From an uncultured Clostridia bacterium (GTDB taxonomy: Bacteria; Bacillota; Clostridia; Christensenellales; CAG-917): 5,514 bases of DNA. The stretch covers positions 1-5,514 of the forward strand of contig CAMWIB010000085.1 of NCBI GenBank assembly GCA_947174215.1, written 5' to 3'. The position numbers and the translations under genes are program-made. Within the stretch, counting starts at the first letter, position 1, and the number at the start of each line of letters is the position of its first letter. The notes beneath the pieces are model-generated. The model searched no databases. It was not told where the DNA came from and saw nothing but the letters and a program-made list of their open reading frames with translations. Shown here one piece after another: positions 1 to 4,414 of this stretch.

Positions 1-401
1 TATTCTATTTCTTCTGGTATATGCTCGGCAGATTCTGGCTTGAATTTTTGCGTATGGACGCCGTTCCCGTCACGAAGGTGCTTTGCGGAGTGGTTGCGCC
101 TATTGCGGCTATATTCGGAGCAGTGTACATTTTGTACTGCAACAGCAGAGAAGCGTACAAGCGCGTGCGTGCTATCGCACTCGTTGGAATAAACAAGGAT
201 ATGGCGCTTACGGAGTTCGATATTAAAAACTATAAGTTCGTTGGCAAACTCTACGCAAGTAAGAAAAATCCGCTTAAATATCTCTACGGCAAGGAAGAGT
301 ATTTGACGGTGGACTTCGACAGTGCGGAGTTCTACCACGTGCCGAAGCACTACAAAAACAGATTCAGACAGTTTAAGAAGACGGAAGCGTTTTCAAGATA
401 A
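1..401 (+). CDS. lgt: Prolipoprotein diacylglyceryl transferase, C-terminal part (5' end outside window)
   Basis: The frame is open from base 3, before the first Met at 21, so this is the 3' end of a longer gene. The first residues read FYFFWY, then MLGRFWLEFLRMD and a hydrophobic stretch ending ILYC. That GRF-x-x-EF-x-R pattern followed by a last transmembrane helix matches the C-terminus of Lgt, the membrane enzyme that transfers diacylglyceryl from phosphatidylglycerol to the lipobox Cys of prolipoproteins. The Arg and Glu of this motif correspond to functionally important residues in E. coli Lgt (family knowledge). The HGG-type motif and the other catalytic residues would lie upstream and cannot be checked. 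After the last helix (about residue 41 from Met21) a hydrophilic, Lys/Tyr-rich tail of about 80 residues follows, whereas Lgt usually ends soon after this helix. The next gene starts 27 bp downstream, so the two are probably cotranscribed. The Lgt call rests on a short segment; another multi-pass membrane protein is possible. Confidence 0.78.
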   Translation, partial: FYFFWYMLGRFWLEFLRMDAVPVTKVLCGVVAPIAAIFGAVYILYCNSREAYKRVRAIALVGINKDMALTEFDIKNYKFVGKLYASKKNPLKYLYGKEEYLTVDFDSAEFYHVPKHYKNRFRQFKKTEAFSR

Positions 402-428
402 AGTCAAAGGTGAAAGTAGGGAAATATT

Positions 429-1874
429 ATGCAAAATAATCAATACGTCACTGCGCGCACAAAAACGAACAATCTCACGTTGCTTACGGACTTGTATCAG
501 CTTACGATGATGAACGGCTATCGTATTTGCGATATGGACAGCCGTCACGCCGTGTTTGACATATTCTATCGCGGAGGCGGCGGTTATTCGTATGCGGTCG
601 TCTCGGGACTCGAACAGGCGATAGACTATATACAGAATTTGCATTTTGACGACGAGGATATCGCGTATCTTCGCTCCCTCGGCATTTTCAAGGAAGACTT
701 CTTTGAGGCGCTTAAAAATTTCAAATTTACAGGTGATATAAAGGCTGTACCCGAAGGCACGCTCGTGTTCCCATACGAGCCTATCGCAACGGTTTCCGCT
801 CCGCTTTGGGAAGCACAGCTTATAGAAACCGCATTGCTCACCTTCATCAATCATCAGACGCTTATAGCGACGAAGGCGGCAAGGCTCAACGAGTGTACGA
901 CAAATAAGATAAGCGAATTCGGCTTGCGTAGAGCGCAGGGTCCCGACGCAGGTATTTACGGCGCAAGAGCCGCATATATCGGCGGTTGCCGCACTACGTC
1001 AAACGTAGTCGCGGGAAAGCTGTTCGATATTCCCGTCACGGGTACGCACTCGCATAGCTGGGTTATGTCCTTTGACAGCGAGATAGAGGCGTTTGAAAAA
1101 TATGCGGAGATTTATCCCGATAAGTGCTTACTCCTCGTCGATACTTACGATACGCTCAAAAGCGGCGTGCCGAATGCGATAAAGGTGTTTGACAAGCTCA
1201 AAGCAAGCGGTCATCAGCCAATCGGCATTCGTCTTGACAGCGGCGACCTCGCGTATCTCAGCCGTAAGGCTCGCGCTATGCTCGACGCGGCAGGGCATCA
1301 GGATTGCCTTATATTCGCCACCAACGATATAGACGAGGACGTTTTGCTCGCGCTCAACAATCAGGACGCGAAGATAGACGTGTACGGCATTGGCACGAAG
1401 CTTATCACGAGCTACACGAATGCGTCGCTTGGCGGTGTGTACAAGCTGTGCGCGCTCGAAGAGAACGGCAAGCTCATTCCAAAGATTAAGATTTCAAACA
1501 GCCACGAGAAGACCACGAACCCCGGCGTAAAGAAGATTGTGCGTATTTACAAAAACGGAATGGCGCAGGCAGACCTGCTTTGTCTTGAAGACGAGATTAT
1601 CGATACGACGAAGCCGCTTACAATCTTCCACCCCGAGCTTACGTATAAGAAAACGACGTACACGGACTACGAGGTGCGCGAGCTTATGGTGCAGATTTTC
1701 AAGGACGGAAAGCTCGTGTACGATATGCCGACCTTGAAGGAAATCGGCGAAGCTGAGGATAAGTCCATAGCGGAGTTCTTCCCCGAGTATCGCCGTGTCG
1801 TCAATACGCAGACCTACAAGGTTGACCTTTCGCAAAAGCTTTGGAATTTGAAACAGGAACTTTTGAACAAGTAG
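429..1874 (+). CDS. pncB: Nicotinate phosphoribosyltransferase
   Basis: This 481-residue cytoplasmic enzyme converts nicotinate and PRPP to nicotinate mononucleotide with ATP hydrolysis, the entry step of the Preiss-Handler NAD salvage route. Family signatures run in order: LLTDLYQLTM (18-27) near the N-terminus; a YRGGGGYSYAVVSGLEQA block (47-64); EFGLRRAQGPDAG (163-175); GTHSHSW (205-211), where H209 aligns with the His that is autophosphorylated in characterised enzymes (H213 in human NAPRT); LLVDTYDTL (235-243); IRLDSGDLAYLS (267-278) for ribose-phosphate binding; and YGIGTKLITS (319-328) for phosphate binding. The length is normal for the family and no key motif is missing. The ATG at 429 is supported by an AGGGA-like site about 6 bases upstream (417-422) and by the N-terminal motif starting at the expected distance. 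It follows the lgt-like gene by 27 bp with no terminator or promoter between them, and an intrinsic terminator follows it. No NAD-responsive operator or riboswitch is visible. Confidence 0.96.
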   Translation: MQNNQYVTARTKTNNLTLLTDLYQLTMMNGYRICDMDSRHAVFDIFYRGGGGYSYAVVSGLEQAIDYIQNLHFDDEDIAYLRSLGIFKEDFFEALKNFKFTGDIKAVPEGTLVFPYEPIATVSAPLWEAQLIETALLTFINHQTLIATKAARLNECTTNKISEFGLRRAQGPDAGIYGARAAYIGGCRTTSNVVAGKLFDIPVTGTHSHSWVMSFDSEIEAFEKYAEIYPDKCLLLVDTYDTLKSGVPNAIKVFDKLKASGHQPIGIRLDSGDLAYLSRKARAMLDAAGHQDCLIFATNDIDEDVLLALNNQDAKIDVYGIGTKLITSYTNASLGGVYKLCALEENGKLIPKIKISNSHEKTTNPGVKKIVRIYKNGMAQADLLCLEDEIIDTTKPLTIFHPELTYKKTTYTDYEVRELMVQIFKDGKLVYDMPTLKEIGEAEDKSIAEFFPEYRRVVNTQTYKVDLSQKLWNLKQELLNK

Positions 1875-1905
1875 TCTTTGCGCCAGACGTTATGCCTATG
1901 CTTTT

Positions 1906-1940
1906 CCCCACAAATATCTCTGTTTGTGGGGGATTTTTTT
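1906..1940 (+). terminator. Intrinsic terminator after pncB
   Basis: CCCCACAAA (1906-1914) pairs perfectly with TTTGTGGGG (1923-1931) around an 8-base loop, and a run of seven T follows (1934-1940). It lies 32 bases after the pncB stop and should end the lgt-pncB transcript. Confidence 0.92.
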
Positions 1941-1982
1941 AATACAAAACTTTCCCCGTTTCGACTTTTGTTGTAGAGATTC

Positions 1983-1999
1983 GACACCTTATAGGTGTC
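1983..1999. promoter_or_regulatory. Perfect palindrome in the leader of the DivIVA-like gene
   Basis: GACACCT (1983-1989) and AGGTGTC (1993-1999) form a perfect 7-bp inverted repeat around TAT. It sits 33 bases before the start codon of the next gene and is not followed by a U-run, so it is not a terminator. A CATAAT hexamer (1999-2004) touching its right arm could be a -10 box, but no good -35 box is seen at 16-18 bp. The position suits an operator or a leader hairpin; the binding protein is unknown. Confidence 0.45.
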
Positions 2000-2032
2000 A
2001 TAATTTTCACAATAACAATCAGAGGTTACGCT

Positions 2033-2743
2033 ATGAAAGAAAAGAAGAAAAAGACAGCAAGATTTGCACTTAAACGCAAGGGTTACGATATCGAAGCGGT
2101 GGAGAGCTTTATTGCATCCGAACAGGCGAGGACGGACGAGGTTCAACTTAGCCAGCGCGAGCGCATAAAGTCGCTTACGGACGAGTGCGACAGGCTTGCG
2201 GCAGAGGTGGAGGAGTTGCGTGGAAGAGAGGAGCAGATAAAGGCGGCGTACATAGTCGCCACGCGCAATGCGGATAAGCTGACTGCCGATATAAAGGCGA
2301 AATATGCCGCGGAGCTTGAACGCCTGCGCCTATTCCGTGCCAAATGGGTTGGCGCGTACGAGCAACTCAAAGAAAGGTATCATTTTGACAAGGACGCGCT
2401 CAATATGGAGAGCGTTGCGGTATCCACACAGCTTGAACTTCAAAAGTTTTTGATGCAGGATTTTTCCTTGAATAAGGGCAGTGAAAACGACGAAATGGAG
2501 GAGTATTTCAGAAGCGAGGTGGATAGGCTCACCGCTCAACAGCTTGCTTCGCAGAAGTCCTCGGTTGAGTACGGTGCAAAAGCGCCGAAGTCATCCGTCA
2601 ATGAGCTTAAAGAAAAGATAAAGGAAGCGGAGAGCAAGAAGAGTAAGCTTCAAGGCTCGGCGGCGTTTTCCTTAGAGGAAGCGCTCAACCCGACGGAGAG
2701 TCTTGAAGAAATATGTAAATCACTTGGTTTGAAATCACTCTGA
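2033..2743 (+). CDS. DivIVA-like coiled-coil protein
   Basis: The product is a 236-residue, highly charged, soluble protein with no signal peptide or membrane helix. After a Lys-rich start (residues 1-7), F11-x-x-x-x-x-G17-Y18-D19 and VESF (23-26) match the N-terminal F...RGYD..EVd.F signature of the DivIVA/GpsB family. These proteins bind curved membrane or divisome partners and organise division, polar growth or cell-wall synthesis. A long heptad-rich helix follows (about 20-120), then a Ser/Lys-rich linker (about 172-210) and a short acidic C-terminal motif, FSLEEALNPTESLEEICKSLGL in two adjoining parts (212-221 and 222-233). The position equivalent to the membrane-inserting Phe17 of B. 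subtilis DivIVA is Arg15, so membrane binding may be weakened or partner-dependent. The ATG at 2033 has an AGAGG site (2021-2025) 7 bases upstream. The gene appears monocistronic: a terminator lies upstream and a bidirectional terminator downstream. The exact function cannot be assigned; family membership rests mainly on the N-terminal motif. Confidence 0.72.
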   Translation: MKEKKKKTARFALKRKGYDIEAVESFIASEQARTDEVQLSQRERIKSLTDECDRLAAEVEELRGREEQIKAAYIVATRNADKLTADIKAKYAAELERLRLFRAKWVGAYEQLKERYHFDKDALNMESVAVSTQLELQKFLMQDFSLNKGSENDEMEEYFRSEVDRLTAQQLASQKSSVEYGAKAPKSSVNELKEKIKEAESKKSKLQGSAAFSLEEALNPTESLEEICKSLGLKSL

Positions 2744-2794
2744 CACACACTTCGTGTGCTTGTTGTTTACTGAGTGCCACTTTCAATCGATAAT
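2744..2794 (+). repeat. 51-bp repeat, copy A
   Basis: This segment matches copy B (2828-2878) at 42 of 51 positions without gaps by hand alignment. Its first 15 bases are identical to copy B and contain a small hairpin, CACAC-TTC-GTGTG (2746-2758). It begins directly after the stop codon of the DivIVA-like gene. A blunt shared end at GATAAT marks the right limit. Confidence 0.75.
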
Positions 2795-2827
2795 GGGGGG
2801 GTACAAGTTTTAGACCTGAATAGCCGT

Positions 2828-2878
2828 CACACACTTCGTGTGTTTACTGTTTACTAAGTCGCGCTTTCAAGTGATAAT
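2828..2878 (+). repeat. 51-bp repeat, copy B
   Basis: This is the second copy, 84 bases downstream of copy A. Its hairpin is slightly longer, ACACAC-TTC-GTGTGT (2829-2843). The conserved blocks are the hairpin, TGTTTACT, CTTTCAA and GATAAT; the segments between them vary. The 33 bases separating the copies show no similarity to either. Confidence 0.75.
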
Positions 2879-2965
2879 ATAATATGTCCGATTGACATAA
2901 AACGCTTTGGCACACTTAGCAGGTTTGCTCTTGTGTTCGTTTCTATCAAACTGATATATTAAACC

Positions 2966-3047
2966 GTCATTGCGAACGTAGTGAAGCAATCCAGATAATC
3001 ACGGCTTTTGTTCTGGATTGCTTCGTCGCTATGCTCCTCGCAATGAC
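2966..3047. repeat. MITE/REP-like imperfect palindromic repeat
   Basis: The left arm (2966-2995) starts GTCATTGCGA and ends GAAGCAATCCAGA; the right arm (3012-3047) is its reverse complement apart from a diverged centre that is 6 bases longer. The outer 10 bp and inner 13 bp pair perfectly around a 16-base loop. From general knowledge, GTCATTGCGA...GAAGCAATCC palindromes are dispersed intergenic repeats found in many copies in diverse bacterial genomes. No coding capacity is present, so any mobilisation would need enzymes supplied elsewhere. Confidence 0.85.
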
Positions 3048-3052
3048 TGTGT

Positions 3053-3088
3053 AAAAATGGGCATTGCAATTAGCAATGCCCATTTTTT
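3053..3088. terminator. Bidirectional intrinsic terminator
   Basis: AAAAATGGGCATTGC (3053-3067) pairs perfectly with GCAATGCCCATTTTT (3073-3087) around a 5-base AATTA loop. Six T follow the GC-rich stem on the plus strand and five on the minus strand, so it can terminate both the DivIVA-like transcript and the convergent lipoprotein transcript, whose stop codon lies about 76 bases away. Confidence 0.93.
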
Positions 3089-3163
3089 AGCTTCATATTA
3101 AGTTTATTTCAATCGTTCGCTTAAAAGTATATCGAGTTGATTGAAAATTCATCACATTTCTGA

Positions 3164-4069
3164 TTACGAAATCGTGATTGTTTTAAGCGTATATTCTTTG
3201 CTGTATTGGTTCCCGTCAGCCTCGTCCTTATAAGGCTCAATGATTTTTACAAGAGGATTCTTTACCTTCCAACCGTTGCACACGATGTCGTTTGTTGAAT
3301 AGAAAAGAGTCTGTGACGTGCCTTTTACAACTGTGGAGCGGGAAATTGAGATTCTGTAACAAGGAATTCCGTTTTCCTTATACGCTTCGTTGTTATCCGA
3401 ATACGCAACCTTTACGTTTTCAACGGAGCCGCCGCTTGCCGTGAGCGAGGTGCTTGTCGTTTCTTTTGCGGAAACGAGAGGCATATTGAAGCTGAGGTTT
3501 ACGTTGTTTGAGAAGGTCGTGAGCGAGCGAAGCACTTGTTGCATCTGATTGTTGTCAAACACGACCGAGCCGCTGACTTTCACCTTGCCGCTGTCCTTAA
3601 CCTCGCCGATAGTTCTGTCAAACGAGAAGTTGCTACCTTCGTAGCTTGCCTGCAAGTCGAACTGCAATTTGCCGTCAACCGTCTGAGTCCTGAACGAGTA
3701 CGCCGGCACCATAAAGCTCGTGCCGCTCTTTATCTTATAGTAGCAACCCGTTTCGTATTCGGTATTGCCAAATTTGAGGAAGCCGCGAATCAGAATACCT
3801 TCGTCCGCATTTGTAATCTGGCTACTGCCAAACGGCACGTTGCTGCCTTGCGTGTAGGCGTCAAGCTTAACGACGTAAGTACCCGTTGAGTTGTCGCGGG
3901 TGTCGAGTACGTCATACTCAAACACTTCGTGGTTTTGCGGGTACTGCAATCCGCCGATAATGCTTGCAAGCTGACCTTGCGGAGTCGCGTTGTTGTTACA
4001 CGCCGTAAGCCCGAGTACAAGCACGAGAACCATCGATATTACAAGTATAGATAATATAATCTTTTTCAT
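3164..4069 (-). CDS. Predicted lipoprotein of unknown function
   Basis: The product has 301 residues. Two lysines (2-3), a hydrophobic core (4-20) and the lipobox L21-T-A-C24 form a clear type II signal peptide, so the mature protein should start at Cys24 and be anchored to the outer face of the membrane. The mature part begins with a short Asn-rich linker and then alternates polar and hydrophobic residues, rich in Ser, Thr, Val and Asn, as in a secreted all-beta protein. I recognise no catalytic motif or named domain. The ATG at 4069 is the only credible start, because the frame has no other start codon before an in-frame stop (TAA at 4109-4111, minus strand). No Shine-Dalgarno sequence precedes it; instead a strong promoter sits almost on the start codon. 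The gene is divergent from the lipoprotein gene at 4415 and convergent with the DivIVA-like gene. A substrate-binding or envelope-sensing role is conceivable but nothing in the sequence shows it. Confidence 0.85.
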   Translation of the reverse strand: MKKIILSILVISMVLVLVLGLTACNNNATPQGQLASIIGGLQYPQNHEVFEYDVLDTRDNSTGTYVVKLDAYTQGSNVPFGSSQITNADEGILIRGFLKFGNTEYETGCYYKIKSGTSFMVPAYSFRTQTVDGKLQFDLQASYEGSNFSFDRTIGEVKDSGKVKVSGSVVFDNNQMQQVLRSLTTFSNNVNLSFNMPLVSAKETTSTSLTASGGSVENVKVAYSDNNEAYKENGIPCYRISISRSTVVKGTSQTLFYSTNDIVCNGWKVKNPLVKIIEPYKDEADGNQYSKEYTLKTITIS

Positions 4070-4078
4070 AATATAGAT

Positions 4079-4106
4079 ATTATAACATAAAAATCGCGTA
4101 TCGCAA
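4079..4106 (-). promoter_or_regulatory. Extended -10 promoter of the minus-strand lipoprotein gene
   Basis: On the minus strand, TTGCGA (4106-4101, 4 of 6 to TTGACA) is followed after 16 bases by a perfect TATAAT (4084-4079) preceded by TGT, an extended -10 element. The predicted transcription start, about 7 bases on, falls near 4072, only a few bases before the ATG at 4069, so the mRNA would be almost leaderless. An AT-rich chance match cannot be excluded. Confidence 0.6.
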
Positions 4107-4123
4107 CCTTATAGGCGCGATTT
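4091..4123. promoter_or_regulatory. Inverted repeat overlapping the minus-strand promoter
   Basis: AAATCGCG (4091-4098) and CGCGATTT (4116-4123) form a perfect 8-bp inverted repeat with 17 bases between. It encloses the -35 box and part of the spacer of the minus-strand promoter, the arrangement of a repressor operator. No T-run follows on either strand, so it is not a terminator. Confidence 0.4.
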
Positions 4124-4164
4124 ATTTCAAAAAGGGCTTTTTAGCGGATAATTTACAAATTTCC

Positions 4165-4380
4165 ACATTTTAGATTATATTTTATGGAGTACCCGCATAT
4201 CAGAGTATAAATCACGAATTATCCGCATTTTTTGAGTTCTAATATGAACGGTCGTGAATATGAGAACAGTCCAATATGAATAATCGTAAATTTGAGAATA
4301 GTTAAACATAAAGAATTGTGAATTTTAGAGTAGTTATAATATCTGTTATTGCGAATTTTAGAGTAGTTGTGTTATAATAA
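4165..4380 (+). repeat. Degenerate ~30-33 bp tandem repeat (minisatellite-like)
   Basis: Units start near 4165, 4195, 4225, 4254, 4286, 4318 and 4351. The last four are the clearest, spaced 32, 32 and 33 bases, and share a core close to GTGAATTTTAGAGTAGTT. By hand, the 4318 and 4351 cores agree at 17 of 18 positions, 4286 and 4318 at 15 of 18, and 4254 and 4286 at 14 of 18. The first three units are much weaker and are included because the spacing continues and the 4225 and 4254 units share an AATATGAA tail. The final unit contains the plus-strand promoter. Confidence 0.65.
4349..4378 (+). promoter_or_regulatory. Promoter of the Big2/InlB-repeat lipoprotein gene
   Basis: TTGCGA (4349-4354) and a perfect TATAAT (4373-4378) are separated by 18 bases, with TGT directly before TATAAT as an extended -10. 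Transcription would start near 4385 and give a leader of about 30 bases containing GGAG (4400-4403). A second TATAAT (4335-4340) lies in the previous repeat unit but lacks a good -35 box. Confidence 0.7.
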
Positions 4381-4414
4381 CCGCATAATATTTCTTAATG
4401 GAGAACGTGAGTTT

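Larger units (their letters stand above)
2744..3163. other. Convergent, repeat-rich non-coding spacer
   Basis: About 420 bp between the convergent DivIVA-like and lipoprotein genes hold no plausible gene. From left to right they contain two 51-bp near-copies (2744-2794 and 2828-2878), a run of seven G (2795-2801), an unassigned AT-rich stretch (2880-2965), an imperfect long palindrome (2966-3047) and a bidirectional terminator (3053-3088). Nothing is recognised in 3089-3163, which would be the 3' UTR of the minus-strand gene. Confidence 0.8.
4070..4414. other. Divergent intergenic region between two lipoprotein genes
   Basis: This 345-bp AT-rich region has no gene. It carries the minus-strand promoter (4079-4106), an inverted repeat overlapping that promoter (4091-4123), a degenerate tandem repeat (4165-4380) and the plus-strand promoter (4349-4378) with its short leader. 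GCGGATAATT (4144-4153) recurs inverted as AATTATCCGC (4217-4226); the 63-base separation makes a functional hairpin doubtful. Confidence 0.8.

Noticed and set aside
402..428. NAD-responsive riboswitch or operator before pncB
   Set aside because: Only 27 bases separate it from the preceding gene, too little for a riboswitch, and no palindrome is present.
393..854. 153-codon minus-strand open frame opposite lgt and pncB
   Set aside because: It overlaps the strongly conserved N-terminal part of pncB; the protein resembles no family and has no start signal.
1814..2146. 110-codon minus-strand frame spanning the pncB terminator and the DivIVA-like start
   Set aside because: It would cross the pncB end, its terminator and the next gene's leader; low-complexity Cys/Ser/Phe composition suggests a shadow frame.
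2795..2801. Run of seven G as a phase-variation tract
   Set aside because: It is in non-coding DNA between two repeats, with no reading frame or promoter spacing that its length would change.
2892..2920. Promoter starting at a perfect TTGACA (2892-2897)
   Set aside because: No -10-like hexamer lies 16-18 bases downstream and no gene follows on the plus strand.
3536..3889. 117-codon plus-strand open frame opposite the minus-strand lipoprotein gene
   Set aside because: It lies wholly within the lipoprotein gene, has no Shine-Dalgarno site and no recognisable domain, while the opposite frame has a clear lipobox and is longer.
4165..4380. CRISPR array
   Set aside because: The units diverge throughout and have no constant repeat separated by unrelated spacers; no cas genes are present.
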